A DNA stretch of 42,127 bases. Origin: Oceanicola sp. 22II-s10i (GTDB lineage Bacteria; Pseudomonadota; Alphaproteobacteria; Rhodobacterales; Rhodobacteraceae). Position numbers and translations under genes: made by a program. Under the pieces are notes generated by a model. That model worked only from the letters and a program-made list of their open reading frames with translations, made no database searches and was not told the origin of the DNA. Positions within the stretch are counted from its first letter, which is position 1. Each line of letters begins with the position of its first letter. The stretch covers positions 1 to 42,127 of the forward strand of contig NZ_AQQU01000020.1 in the NCBI RefSeq assembly GCF_002210105.1, in the 5' to 3' direction. Positions 15,349 to 24,820 of the stretch are shown here, piece by piece.

Positions 15349-17595
15349 ATGAAAATAGAACGTATTGAAGTATTTAACTTTCGCAAATTGCGGCGGGCCC
15401 GTCTGGACATGTCGGGCAGGCAGACTCTGCTCGTTGGGGCCAACAACAGCGGCAAGACATCTGCCATGAAGGCGTTGCGCAAATTCCTCAAGGATCGCGG
15501 CGGCATCGACACGCGTGATGTTACAGCATCAAACTGGATCGACATCGAGCAGGTCGCGAGTGCCTGGACGCAGGAAGCCGAGGCGGATCTCAACCCTCTA
15601 TTAGATAAACTCCCGTTCCTCGACGTCTGGATCCATGCGGAAAATTCAGAACTCCATCATGTCGCGCATTTGATCCCCACATTGACTTGGACCGGCGGAT
15701 ATCTCGGTGTTCGCCTGCGCCTTGAACCCAAAAAGGGGGTCGATATCAAGGCGGGCTACCTCGCCGCTCGCCAAGCCACCGAGGAGCTAAAGCCGGGTGG
15801 CACTTTGGACAATGGATTTGCGCTTTGGCCGCGCGATTTTCGGGAATTCTTGGACAAGCACCTGAAAGATCTGTTCCAACTGAACGCTCATCTTTTGGAC
15901 CCTAATAACTTTGCAACTTCCGGAGAGGTAGTTCCACCGCCCCTGCCGGCACTGTCAGAGGGGTTCGGCGCCAACCCCTTTGCCGGCCTAATCCACATTC
16001 GTGAGATCAACGCTCAGCGTGGGTTCGCCGATGCCGGTGACGGGAACCATGATGATGGTGAACTCGTCCATACTGACAGCCGCAAGATGGCAAGCCAGAT
16101 ACAGACTTATTTTCGGAAACATATTGACCCTGAAACGAATCCCACGCTGAACGACGTCAAAGCGCTCATGGCGATTCATGATGCCGAGGCCACCTTTAAT
16201 GACCGCCTCCAGGATGGCTTCGCCAACGCAATTAAGGAACTGGAAGAACTCGGCTATCCCGGCGGCCTCAACAATCCGAAACTGCTTATAGCTACGCAGA
16301 TCAAGCCCGTTGACGGCCTCAATCACCCGGCGGCTGTGCAATATGATATTTCGGGCAACTCATCCGGGGTAAACCTGCCCGAAAGCTACAACGGCCTGGG
16401 CTTCCAGAACCTGATATCCATGGTGTTTCAGCTCATGCGCTTCCGGGATGACTGGATGCAGGTAGGTAAATTCAAGTCACAGGTGGTCACCCCGGAGGAC
16501 AAGGGCATCGAACCCTTGCAACTGGTGCTGGTCGAGGAGCCAGAGGCTCACCTGCATGTTCAGGTGCAGCAAGTCTTCATGGCCAAGGCCCACAAAGTGC
16601 TACGCAACCATGAGGATCTGGAGAAAGAGAACTCGGCTTTCACCACGCAGCTGGTCGTGAGCACGCATTCGGGCCATATCGCACACGCCGCCGCTTTTGA
16701 GGATTTGCGTTATTTCAAGCGCGAACTGCCAAGTCCCGGAGTTGTTCCCACAACCACTGTGGCAAATATGACAGGGCTCTTCGGCGCGGACACAGAAACT
16801 CGTCGCTTCGTGACGCGCTATCTGTTGAGCACACATTTTGATCTATTCTTCGCCGACGCGATCATCGTTATCGAGGGTGCCGCAGAGCGGATCCTGTTGC
16901 CGCTTCTGATCCGGCATCACTACCCCGACTTGGCAGCGGCCTATCTTTCCTTCTTGGAGCTGGGCGGCAGTCACGCGCATCGGATGCGGCCTCTGATCGA
17001 GGCGCTGGAGCTGCCGACGCTGATAATCACCGATCTCGATGCTGCGACGAAGGTCAAGAAAGTGGTCAAGAATGGCGAAAGGAATGTCTGGGAGTCGGCC
17101 CGGCCGCGCTCGGGGGCAGCTCAGGAAACCACGAACCACGCTCTGAAAACCTGGCTCCCCGAGATGGCAGAGGTCGACAAGCTGATGGTCGCACCGCCAA
17201 ATACTCTCTGCCATACCGATGCCACCCAGACCATCGCCGTCTCTTTTCAGACACCGCAAGTGGTGACGCTGGGCGAGGAGACTCAAACCATCACGCCCAG
17301 CACGTTCGAGGATGCTCTCGTCCTGACCAACCCGGAAGCCGTGAAAGACGCCGCAAAAACGGATCTGGCCTGCCTCATGACCCGTGATTTTGGCAAATAC
17401 ATCGATGCCGTGTCCACGCCTGAGGACCTCGCCACGGCGCTCTTTGAGCGGTTGGCCAATAAACCAGAGAAGGCTGCCTTCGCGCTCGACCTCCTATATA
17501 TCAAGGAGATTAAAGCGCTTCGGGCGCCGCCCTATATCGATAGTGGCTTGACTTGGCTCGCGGGCAAGCTGAAGGGCGGAGTAGGTGCAATATGA
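15349..17595 (+). CDS. OLD-family ATPase/TOPRIM endonuclease (GajA-like)
   Basis: 748 residues. An SMC/ABC-type ATPase comes first: Walker A GANNSGKT (30-37), Walker B and catalytic Glu in LVEEPEAHLH (Glu 396-397) and a VSTHSGHIAH switch. A TOPRIM nuclease domain follows: Glu509 in VIEGAAE and Asp562/Asp564 in TDLDA. This is the architecture of class 2 OLD nucleases and of GajA, the nicking subunit of the Gabija antiphage system. The known GajA is about 580 residues, so this one is longer. GAGAGGGG lies upstream of the ATG; a longer frame from 15241 is unlikely. The stop overlaps the helicase start by 4 bases (ATGA). All catalytic acids are present, so it is probably active. Confidence 0.9.
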   Translation: MKIERIEVFNFRKLRRARLDMSGRQTLLVGANNSGKTSAMKALRKFLKDRGGIDTRDVTASNWIDIEQVASAWTQEAEADLNPLLDKLPFLDVWIHAENSELHHVAHLIPTLTWTGGYLGVRLRLEPKKGVDIKAGYLAARQATEELKPGGTLDNGFALWPRDFREFLDKHLKDLFQLNAHLLDPNNFATSGEVVPPPLPALSEGFGANPFAGLIHIREINAQRGFADAGDGNHDDGELVHTDSRKMASQIQTYFRKHIDPETNPTLNDVKALMAIHDAEATFNDRLQDGFANAIKELEELGYPGGLNNPKLLIATQIKPVDGLNHPAAVQYDISGNSSGVNLPESYNGLGFQNLISMVFQLMRFRDDWMQVGKFKSQVVTPEDKGIEPLQLVLVEEPEAHLHVQVQQVFMAKAHKVLRNHEDLEKENSAFTTQLVVSTHSGHIAHAAAFEDLRYFKRELPSPGVVPTTTVANMTGLFGADTETRRFVTRYLLSTHFDLFFADAIIVIEGAAERILLPLLIRHHYPDLAAAYLSFLELGGSHAHRMRPLIEALELPTLIITDLDAATKVKKVVKNGERNVWESARPRSGAAQETTNHALKTWLPEMAEVDKLMVAPPNTLCHTDATQTIAVSFQTPQVVTLGEETQTITPSTFEDALVLTNPEAVKDAAKTDLACLMTRDFGKYIDAVSTPEDLATALFERLANKPEKAAFALDLLYIKEIKALRAPPYIDSGLTWLAGKLKGGVGAI

Positions 17596-19544
17596 CGGAC
17601 GTAAGCGACGACACCCGCGACGCTGGCGCTGATGCGACGATCCGCGCGTGTCTGTCCCTCGATCAGCCGCGTAGCTTCTTTCTCTATGCTGGGGCGGGAT
17701 CAGGCAAGACTCGCTCTCTCAAGGACGCACTGGAGGGGTTGGACACTCAGACCCTGACCACCTTGCGCAAACACAGCCGCAAGATCGCCGTGATTACCTA
17801 TACCAACGCCGCCGCAGATGAGATCACGCGCCGCGTCAAGGCTGATCCAGTGTTTCAGGTGCAGACCATCCACAGCTTCGCTTGGTCGCTCATCGAGGGA
17901 CGAACAGCAGATATTAGAGGCTGGCTTGAGAGAAATTTGAAAACCGAGATTGCCGAGATCGAGGTTGCCCAGGCGAAGGGAAAGGTAGGCACCGCCGCCC
18001 ATGACGAACGCCTCAAGAAGATGGCTTCCAAGACAAAACGGCTGGGGCGCTTGACTGAGATCCGAGCCTTCACCTACGCGCCTGAGGGGGACAATTTCGG
18101 TCGCGACGCGCTGCAACATGCCGAGGTTATTGCGCTCACCGCACATTTCCTGACTGAAAGCGAGACGTTCCAAAACATCGTTCTGGCGCGCTACCCGTTC
18201 ATCCTGATCGACGAGAGCCAAGACACGATGAAACCATTGATGGAGGCGCTTTTGACCTTCGAGGTGCGCCATCGCGGCCGCACCGCCTTAGGGTTGCTCG
18301 GGGACACGATGCAGCGCATTTACAGCGATGGTTTGCGCGATCTCGACAAACGCGTCGGGGATTTCGAGCAACCGGCGAAGCAGATGAATCACCGCAGCCG
18401 TGCGCGGATCATTGATCTGGCTAATGCGATCCGGCGCGAAGACGATAGCCGTCAGCAGCGGGCACGCGAAGACAAACCGGGTGGCACCGTGCGCGTCTTT
18501 CTTGCACCGAACGAGCGCACGGATCGCGCAGCCTTCGAAGCCTATGCCCAGGCGGAGATGGCGCGTATCACCGGAGACCCCGCGTGGCAGGACCCGGAGA
18601 CGATCAAAACCCTTACGATCGAGCGTCACATGGCCGCTGCGCGTCTTGGTTTCAGCGACCTGTTTGAGCCCCTAAGCAAAGCCGGCAACCTCAAGGACGG
18701 GTTTCGCAATGGAACCCTGCCCGCGATGCGGCTTTTCACACATCGGATCTTGCCATTGGTGGAGGCTCACATTAGTGGGGATGCCTTTGCCGCGATGGCG
18801 TTGCTGCGCGACGGTTCACCGTTAGTAGATAAGAAAATAATCCGGTCGGACCGTGGGGGCCAAGTCACAGGTCTCGATCAGGCGCGAAAGGGCGTCGAAG
18901 CCCTAATGACGCTGTTTGAGGACGAACGGGATCCGTGCTGTGCCGAAGTGTTAACGGTCGTGGCCGAGCACCGGCTGTTCCCGATCCCCGGCCAGCTTCG
19001 GCTCTGTTTGCCTGATTACGATTCCGTTGCCCAGGACTTGGCGGACAATATCGACGAGCTGGATCTGGACACGTCCGAGGCCATACCACCTACCGAACAC
19101 AACTTTACCGAGGCCTGGACGCAGGCCCTTGAGGCCCCGTTTTCCCAAGTGGCGCGCTACCTCGCCTACGTCGAAGACCGAAGCCCATATGGCACCCATC
19201 AAGGAGTCAAGGGGCTGGAATTCCCCCGTGTCATGGTTATCGCTGATGACGCCCGCACACGCTTTAAGGGCCTTGCTTCCTATGAGACGCTGTTTGACGT
19301 GAAGCCTTTGTCCGCAGCCTCTCGGAAAAAGGCGGATCAGGGCGAAGAAACTACGATCGAGCGCACCCGCCGCCTTCTCTATGTCACCTGCACGCGCGCA
19401 GAAGATAGTCTCGCTCTTGTCCTCTATTCCGAGTCTCCCGAAACGATCCAAAAGTTTCTGATTTCCAAAGGATGGATGGCCGAGGACGAGGTTGTGATGG
19501 TTGAGGCAGGCACGTTCGATCAGGAAGCTGCACCGCAGAGCTGA
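17592..19544 (+). CDS. UvrD/PcrA-type superfamily 1 helicase (GajB-like)
   Basis: 650 residues. Motif I is AGAGSGKT (33-40). Motif Ia is in VITYTNAAADEI. Motif II is LIDESQDT (Asp207-Glu208). Motif III is in GDTMQRIY. Motif V is GVKGLEFPRV and motif VI is RLLYVTCTRAED. These are complete SF1A helicase motifs. Translationally coupled to the OLD nuclease, it forms the second half of a Gabija-like pair, where GajB is a UvrD-like DNA-processing partner. GajB is usually near 500 residues; this is larger. A true DNA-repair helicase would not normally be paired this way. The assignment as defence rests on gene pairing and location. Confidence 0.88.
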   Translation: MTDVSDDTRDAGADATIRACLSLDQPRSFFLYAGAGSGKTRSLKDALEGLDTQTLTTLRKHSRKIAVITYTNAAADEITRRVKADPVFQVQTIHSFAWSLIEGRTADIRGWLERNLKTEIAEIEVAQAKGKVGTAAHDERLKKMASKTKRLGRLTEIRAFTYAPEGDNFGRDALQHAEVIALTAHFLTESETFQNIVLARYPFILIDESQDTMKPLMEALLTFEVRHRGRTALGLLGDTMQRIYSDGLRDLDKRVGDFEQPAKQMNHRSRARIIDLANAIRREDDSRQQRAREDKPGGTVRVFLAPNERTDRAAFEAYAQAEMARITGDPAWQDPETIKTLTIERHMAAARLGFSDLFEPLSKAGNLKDGFRNGTLPAMRLFTHRILPLVEAHISGDAFAAMALLRDGSPLVDKKIIRSDRGGQVTGLDQARKGVEALMTLFEDERDPCCAEVLTVVAEHRLFPIPGQLRLCLPDYDSVAQDLADNIDELDLDTSEAIPPTEHNFTEAWTQALEAPFSQVARYLAYVEDRSPYGTHQGVKGLEFPRVMVIADDARTRFKGLASYETLFDVKPLSAASRKKADQGEETTIERTRRLLYVTCTRAEDSLALVLYSESPETIQKFLISKGWMAEDEVVMVEAGTFDQEAAPQS

Positions 19545-19899
19545 ACTTGTTCAGCAATGACCGCTGAGGGCCGTTCGCAATGGGCACGCCGATGCGGCGA
19601 CTACAAACTGCATCAACATCGACACAGTCACCTTGGGCGCGAAGCCGAAATTGCGATCTACGAAGGCTGGCACCTGCACTGCCCCCGAAGACAGGCGTGA
19701 GTATCATCTGCCGCCTGTCGTGATTGCCCGGGAAACAGTCCTTCATTATTCCCACTCGCCCGAGACCTCTCCGGCAATTTAGCTGCTCTAACCGTCAATC
19801 GGATCAGGCAGAAATTAGCCCGTTTCGCCAGTTTGGCGGGCCGGATTTGGGTGTGAACGGGAATCGTGATATGCATGCCCAAGGAAGGAGGTGCTCTCT
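19545..19899. other. Intergenic region after the helicase gene
   Basis: No gene is supported. Two hairpins occur: GCTGAAC-TT-GTTCAGC (19540-19555, spanning the helicase stop) and CGCCA-GTT-TGGCG (19826-19838) inside a larger GCCCG...GGGC symmetry. Neither has a T-tract. The second may be a terminator relic or a leader structure for the small gene that follows. Confidence 0.4.
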
Positions 19900-20121
19900 A
19901 TGAACACCTTGGAATTCCATATTCTCAGTAGACTCGGAAGTGAACGCGAGGTGCTCGCAACCGATTTTCGGGACTGTCACGGCACGCTCGCGCTATTGGT
20001 CCAGCAGGGGCTCATCGAGCAACGCTCAAGCGACCTCGGCGACTATTTGCGGATCACGCAGAAAGGACGGCGAGAGACTGTGACCGTGCTCGACTCCTTC
20101 TCTCCCGATCTTACTGGGTAG
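19900..20121 (+). CDS. Small winged-helix-like protein
   Basis: 73 residues. LALLVQQGLIEQRSS...DYLRITQKGRRE resembles the recognition-helix-plus-wing part of small winged-helix proteins (two helices, then a beta wing ending in TxKGR). The ribosome binding site is unusually strong: AAGGAGGTG 6 bases before the ATG. A GTG 9 bases upstream would start inside it and is rejected. It may regulate the neighbouring defence genes or the small gene after it (inference). No named family is recognised. Confidence 0.65.
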   Translation: MNTLEFHILSRLGSEREVLATDFRDCHGTLALLVQQGLIEQRSSDLGDYLRITQKGRRETVTVLDSFSPDLTG

Positions 20122-20139
20122 AAACTCGGAGGATATGAC

Positions 20140-20322
20140 ATGCAACCGATCGCAGCATCACGGCAAGCAAGCGCCTTGCGACGCGCCCACGGACGCAGGG
20201 CGGAAGTCCTTGTCGGCACCAAAATCAGAACGTGCGAAGACACCGGCCATCATGACGAGGCCAAAAACTGGAAGATGATTCAACAGGTTCTGAGACAACG
20301 AAGCGGCGCATCAGAGAGCTGA
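20140..20322 (+). CDS. Small basic protein of unknown function
   Basis: 60 residues, rich in Arg, Ala and Gln, with a C-terminal amphipathic helix (KNWKMIQQVLRQR). GGAGG lies 7 bases before the ATG, and the gene starts 18 bases after the winged-helix-like gene, so the two are probably one unit. There is no membrane segment or known motif. It lies between the Gabija-like pair and the 3' end of nirV, which is convergent. Confidence 0.5.
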   Translation: MQPIAASRQASALRRAHGRRAEVLVGTKIRTCEDTGHHDEAKNWKMIQQVLRQRSGASES

Positions 20323-20409
20323 CCTGAAAACGAAGCGGGTAGGTCATCCTAAGCACCGAAGCCTATGAAAATGCGGCCCAAGCGCTACGGCATACTCGCC
20401 CCCGGGCCA

Positions 20410-21243
20410 TCAAAGAACCTCTCGCACCAGTCGGAACCCAAGATGGTCCGGCGGCAGTCCGACGGCGCAACCACCGACACTGGCATCGCGGACAAAGTCG
20501 ATGATTGCCGCCTGATGACGACCGCCCGCAATGCGCACCCCGCAGTAGGGATCGCGGGCAGTGATCACACCATCGTCTCCGATCTCTCCGTTTTCCATGC
20601 ATCCATCCGTCCATTCCCAGACATTGCCGCCCATGTCCGCCAGGCCGAGGCTGTTTTCGCCAAAGCCGCCGCGCGGTCTTAGCGCCGGACTGGAACTGCC
20701 ACGTAGAAATACGCCGCGCTGGTATTGCGACAACATGCGTTCTCCGGGGTCGAGGTCGCCTTCATCCGGGGCCGCATCACCCTGACGCTCGGCGGCAGCC
20801 CGGTGCCACTCCAGCACGGTCGGAAGACGCCATGTCTGGCCGGTCTGTTCGGATAGCCACGCGGCGTATGCAGTCGCGTCGATCCAGTTGACGTTTGTTT
20901 GGGCCAGCCCGCCAGTGCCGGTGTCCACGTCAGCACAAGCGCCTTCCGCAACGCAGGCCATGTAGTCCCGTCGCGAGACCTGGTATTTCATCATATCGAA
21001 TGCGCCGACCGGAAGCCTCTGCACGCCCGGTGTCGCGGCTTTGCCGTCGCGGCTGAAGTTGCCAAGCGGTCGATACGCAACCTCACCAGCAGGCACCCGC
21101 ACGACATCCCCTTCAAGGGATGCCGCGTGCAAAGCCTGGACGGCAACCCGATCGCGCGCCTGATCGCCAAACCAAGCCCCTGCCCCAAGGCCGCAAACCA
21201 GCGTCAGGCCAGCCAGCCCGATCAACACTCTCATCCTGTCCAT
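20410..21243 (-). CDS. nirV: NirV, formylglycine-generating-enzyme-like protein
   Basis: 277 residues. An N-terminal hydrophobic segment (about 6-24) acts as signal or anchor. The FGE/SUMF1 fold shows in FDMMKYQVSRRDYMACV, WRLPTVLEWHRAA and GNVWEWTDG, ending GFRLVREVL. NirV genes sit next to nirK in many denitrifiers. Their exact role in nitrite reduction is not settled. It follows nirK by 79 bases in the same direction and is probably co-transcribed. GAGGTG precedes the ATG. Length is normal. Confidence 0.92.
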   Translation of the reverse strand: MDRMRVLIGLAGLTLVCGLGAGAWFGDQARDRVAVQALHAASLEGDVVRVPAGEVAYRPLGNFSRDGKAATPGVQRLPVGAFDMMKYQVSRRDYMACVAEGACADVDTGTGGLAQTNVNWIDATAYAAWLSEQTGQTWRLPTVLEWHRAAAERQGDAAPDEGDLDPGERMLSQYQRGVFLRGSSSPALRPRGGFGENSLGLADMGGNVWEWTDGCMENGEIGDDGVITARDPYCGVRIAGGRHQAAIIDFVRDASVGGCAVGLPPDHLGFRLVREVL

Positions 21244-21322
21244 ATCGGCACCTCATCACGAAAAGGGGGCGCCCGGATAATCCGGCCGCCCCAGTCACCT
21301 TCCGCCTTGGAACAGCCGCGCC

Positions 21323-22471
21323 TTATGGCAGCGCGGTCTTGCCTTCGTAGGCGCCGTTATACTCGACAGGCGCCTGAACCTGCTCCATCAGGTCGTTGTT
21401 CCAGTTGCCCTCGACCACCACGTGGGCCGTCGCGCCGAGGTTCACAGCCTCGATCAGGTTGTGGTTCACGTAGGCATAGACGCCCGGCTGGAGGAACTCG
21501 TAGAGAGCCGCGCCGGCGGACCCGCCCGCGATGAACCACGTTTCGAGGTCACGTTGCGGCGTGTTGTTGAACTTGCCGCGTTCCCAGACGAGGTCGCCGT
21601 GGCCACCGATCAGGTGGGGCCGGGTATCCCGGTTGGCCTGGCTGTGCACGAACAGGACCTTTTCGCCCTGCGCCGCGTGCAGCGCATTGTCCCCGGTCAG
21701 GGAGCCGACCTTGCCGTTGAAGACCACGTGGCTCGGGATCAGGCCGTTCATCACCTCCAGCGTCTCGGGATAGCTTTCGGCCACGTCCTCGAACCGCTTG
21801 TAGTCGCCGTTTTCGTCCTTCGGGATATAGAAGTCGTTCTCCCCGATATAGAACACGCGGTCATAGCGCACCGGATCGCCCTTGTGGTCGGTCAGACCAC
21901 CACGGGGCAGGACCATGATACAGCCGGACATGCCGCTCACGACGTGCCAGGGGATCATGGGGCCACCCGGGGCGCAGTGATAGACGAAGGTCCCCGGACG
22001 CGTTGCCTTGAACCGCAACGTGGTCTTTTCACCGGGGTTGACCAGCGTCAGGGACCCGCCCCCAAGCGCACCGGTCGCCGAGTGAAAATCGATGTTGTGC
22101 TGCATCATGTTCTCAGGCGAATTGAACAGTGTCAGTTCGACATAGTCGCCTTCGTGGACAACCATCATGGGGCCGGGAACCGACCCGTTGAAGGTCATGG
22201 CCTGAAGGTAGGCACCATCGTCGACCTCGATCTCCTTCTCGACGATCTGCATCTCGAATTCGACGATGCGCGGTTCGGCCGGGGCTTCCTGTTCATGTTC
22301 GTGCACCATCGGAGGACGCACGAGCTTGCGCTTTATGCGCTTCAGGCTCGACAGATCCACGGGGGCTGCCATCGAGGTGTCCATGATCTCTTCGGCCTTG
22401 GCGGCCTTGGCGAGAACGGGCAGCGCGGCAATGCCGGCGGCGCCCATCAGTGCGGCTCTTCTCGTCAGCAT
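21323..22471 (-). CDS. nirK: Copper-containing nitrite reductase
   Basis: 382 residues. The N-terminus [11 protein letters not shown]...AKAAKA is a Tat-like signal. Two cupredoxin domains follow. Type 1 copper ligands appear in [18 protein letters not shown] (Cys, His, Met). Type 2 ligands include [10 protein letters not shown] and [10 protein letters not shown]. NirK is a periplasmic homotrimer reducing nitrite to NO. I chose ATG 22471 because AAAGGAG lies 7 bases upstream; the frame from 22549 would run across the promoter box at 22538-22551. Its promoter lies directly after the nosX stop, so it may also receive read-through from the nos operon. Confidence 0.97.
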   Translation of the reverse strand: MLTRRAALMGAAGIAALPVLAKAAKAEEIMDTSMAAPVDLSSLKRIKRKLVRPPMVHEHEQEAPAEPRIVEFEMQIVEKEIEVDDGAYLQAMTFNGSVPGPMMVVHEGDYVELTLFNSPENMMQHNIDFHSATGALGGGSLTLVNPGEKTTLRFKATRPGTFVYHCAPGGPMIPWHVVSGMSGCIMVLPRGGLTDHKGDPVRYDRVFYIGENDFYIPKDENGDYKRFEDVAESYPETLEVMNGLIPSHVVFNGKVGSLTGDNALHAAQGEKVLFVHSQANRDTRPHLIGGHGDLVWERGKFNNTPQRDLETWFIAGGSAGAALYEFLQPGVYAYVNHNLIEAVNLGATAHVVVEGNWNNDLMEQVQAPVEYNGAYEGKTALP

Positions 22472-22537
22472 TTTCAATCTCCTTTCAGGTATGAATGCTG
22501 TTTGAGAAGACGCTACCGGCCCTGGTGTTTTCGAACG

Positions 22538-22551
22538 TTGCGGAAACACAA
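22538..22551. promoter_or_regulatory. Fnr/NnrR-type box upstream of nirK
   Basis: TTGCGGAAACACAA fits TTG-N8-CAA with a TTGCG left half. It is 66 bases before the nirK ATG and 3 bases beyond the nosX stop codon. Confidence 0.75.
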
Positions 22552-22554
22552 ACT

Positions 22555-23466
22555 TCAGGACCGAATGCCAGCCGAGCCGACGATTTTCGCCCCGAGCGGC
22601 CGAAGCAGGTCGCGTTCCGATGGCGACATGAGAACGGCCGCAGTCGATGCGGCATCCGCAATCGCCGCACTGTCATGACATATCGAGACTGGCCCGAAAG
22701 TAAGCTGCGCGTCACGCCTGGGATCGAAGATGTGTCCGATACCCGCGACGGGATCGACCAAGGTGCCCGAAACATCCGAAGTGGCGATTGCGTGGTCTTT
22801 CAAGGTGACGGTCCGGCCGCCGGGGATCGATACACGCCATCCCTGCCCGTCCCCAAGGGCCCGGATTTCTCCTGCGTTCACCAGTATGTCCCGGAGACCG
22901 GCACTCTTCAGAAGAGAGGCAAGGCGATCCGTTGCATAGCCCTGTGCGATCCCGTTCAGGGTCAGAGCCATACCGCCCCTTTGAAACCTAATAGCCTGCG
23001 GGGATAGCGACACATGTTGAAATCCGACCCGGCGACGCGCGTGCTGCACTTCGTCCGCCCCGAAACGGCGTCCTTCGCCAAACGCACGAGCATGAAGGTC
23101 GAACAGCGGCTGGACCGTTGGATCGAAGGCGCCTTCCGTCGCCGTGAAGACCGCCCGGGCCTCCGACAAGAGATGCAGCATGGCGGGATCGGGGTTACGC
23201 AGAATCTGATCCCGGTTCAGCTGAGCCAGGGCGCTGTCCGTCCGGTAGAGCGAGAAGAGGCTCTCGATACGCGAAAGCTCCAATTCAAGGCCGTCAAACA
23301 GGGAAGCCGCCTCGGCCTGCGAAATGCCGCAAAGGGCGATCTCGGCGCGCGCGCCAAGGGCTTGCCCCCGCCAGTAGGCGACCTCTCTGCCCGCAGCGGA
23401 TGCACGGCCAGCCGCAAGGGTCGCGGCCGACATGGCAATGAAACGACGTCTCGAGAACCGGGTCAT
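22555..23466 (-). CDS. nosX: NosX, ApbE-type FMN transferase
   Basis: 303 residues. A Tat signal ([16 protein letters not shown]) precedes an ApbE fold with an [12 protein letters not shown] segment, [12 protein letters not shown] and NAGEIRALG, and a Thr/Asp-containing [15 protein letters not shown] end. NosX is the periplasmic flavinyltransferase that attaches FMN to the Thr of NosR, which is encoded upstream. It overlaps the nosL stop by 4 bases and is last in nosRZDFYLX. Confidence 0.95.
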   Translation of the reverse strand: MTRFSRRRFIAMSAATLAAGRASAAGREVAYWRGQALGARAEIALCGISQAEAASLFDGLELELSRIESLFSLYRTDSALAQLNRDQILRNPDPAMLHLLSEARAVFTATEGAFDPTVQPLFDLHARAFGEGRRFGADEVQHARRRVGFQHVSLSPQAIRFQRGGMALTLNGIAQGYATDRLASLLKSAGLRDILVNAGEIRALGDGQGWRVSIPGGRTVTLKDHAIATSDVSGTLVDPVAGIGHIFDPRRDAQLTFGPVSICHDSAAIADAASTAAVLMSPSERDLLRPLGAKIVGSAGIRS

Positions 23467-23996
23467 TGCATGACCTCCCCGTGGGCGGCATGCCCGCTCA
23501 TCCCGATTTCCGCGGGACGCACGTAACTTTCCGGCACATCACCCCATTGGACGATGCGTCCCCCCCTTTCCGCTACGAAGGCGGTCGCATCCTCACGGCG
23601 GCTGAACGGTAGCGCTTCCGGCACCCCCATTCCGCCAAGCTGATCGCTCTCGATGACGAGAAAGGCCGTTTCGGCAGCCTGCCAGTTGGCGATACCCGGC
23701 ACGCTCCAGCTTTCCGCGTGGCTCATGTCGGAGACGAAGACCGCAGTGACCTCCATTTCGCGCTCCGGGTCATGCATATAAGCGGCGGCATCGGACACTT
23801 GGCTGAACCAGAGCGGCTCTGCCCGGCCTTTCAGGTGGACCTGTGCCTTGGGACCAGGATGGTCCGCGACAAACATCTGGCAGTAATGGCCGAGCGCATC
23901 GTCCGTCATCTCGACGGGGACAACGACACTTGCCACATCTTCCTTGCAGGCGGTCAGGGCCAGAGACACGGCAAGGGCGAACACAACTTTCTTCAT
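23463..23996 (-). CDS. nosL: NosL, copper-binding lipoprotein for NosZ maturation
   Basis: 177 residues. Lipoprotein signal with lipobox LTAC (Cys about 18). The Cys-Met pair in HYCQMF and later Met residues are the copper-binding features of NosL, which delivers copper for the CuZ centre of N2O reductase. The ATG at 23996 gives a proper lipoprotein N-terminus; upstream codons in frame lie inside nosY and are a shadow. It overlaps nosY and nosX by 4 bases at each end. Confidence 0.95.
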   Translation of the reverse strand: MKKVVFALAVSLALTACKEDVASVVVPVEMTDDALGHYCQMFVADHPGPKAQVHLKGRAEPLWFSQVSDAAAYMHDPEREMEVTAVFVSDMSHAESWSVPGIANWQAAETAFLVIESDQLGGMGVPEALPFSRREDATAFVAERGGRIVQWGDVPESYVRPAEIGMSGHAAHGEVMQ

Positions 23997-24820
23997 GGGA
24001 CAATCCTCTTGGTGCGGGCGGAGCCGATGGCGATGGTTACCACCAGCCAAAGCCCGAGGGCGGCCAGCGCGGCCACCGGCGGGAACGGAAGTGTTTGCGA
24101 AAGGCCGTCGATCCCCGCGACGGGCGCGGCGTCGATCATGGCAAGGTTGTATAGGCGGAACGCATCGGCGGGGTTCGCGATGACAAGCCATGGGAAGACA
24201 TGAGTGGCGAAGATGCCCTCACCCGCCGCCATGATGGCACCCAGAAGCGCGACGTCATAAAGGACGACCAGCAGCAGCCAGACACCCACAGCGGCCGCGG
24301 CGGCCCGCGCGGTTCGCCCAGTCAGCGCCGACAACATCAGCCCGATCCCGACGAAGATCGCCCCCAGCCCGCCCGCCGAAAGCATCAACCGGAGCCAAGC
24401 CGACACGCCGTCCCGGCTGGTTTCGGCCAGGAAACCGATGATACATCCGACGGTGCCGAAGGCGATCAGGATGGCGACGCAGACCGCAACCGTCTGTGCC
24501 AAAAGCTTCCCGACGAACACCTCCCACCGACGGACCGGCGTGGCAAAGGTCAGGGCAAGAGATCCTCGCTCGACCTCTCCGGAAATCGAGTCATAGGACA
24601 TGAGCAAGGCGATCAGCGGGATCAGGTAGACCGAAAGGGTCGCAAGGCTGACCGCCGTCAGCGTCAGCACGTCGACCTTCAGGCCACTTCCCTGCCCAGC
24701 ACCAAAGAGCGCCAGCGCCAAAGCGAACAAGCCAAGCACTGCGGTTGCCAGAATGACCCAGAGGTTACGTCGCGCCTGCCGCAACTCCTGTCCGAAAACG
24801 GTGCCGATGCGCGTGCTCAT
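23993..24820 (-). CDS. nosY: NosY, ABC transporter permease for NosZ maturation
   Basis: 275 residues with six membrane helices. The cytoplasmic EVERGSLALTFATPVRRWEVFVGK loop is typical of ABC-2 permeases and couples to the ATPase NosF. NosDFY together act in assembly of the CuZ site of NosZ. The gene overlaps nosF and nosL by 4 bases at each end. Confidence 0.95.
   Translation of the reverse strand: MSTRIGTVFGQELRQARRNLWVILATAVLGLFALALALFGAGQGSGLKVDVLTLTAVSLATLSVYLIPLIALLMSYDSISGEVERGSLALTFATPVRRWEVFVGKLLAQTVAVCVAILIAFGTVGCIIGFLAETSRDGVSAWLRLMLSAGGLGAIFVGIGLMLSALTGRTARAAAAAVGVWLLLVVLYDVALLGAIMAAGEGIFATHVFPWLVIANPADAFRLYNLAMIDAAPVAGIDGLSQTLPFPPVAALAALGLWLVVTIAIGSARTKRIVP

Noticed and set aside
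19540..19555. GCTGAAC-TT-GTTCAGC hairpin as terminator of the helicase gene
   Set aside because: It spans the stop codon, has a 2-base loop and lacks a T-tract.
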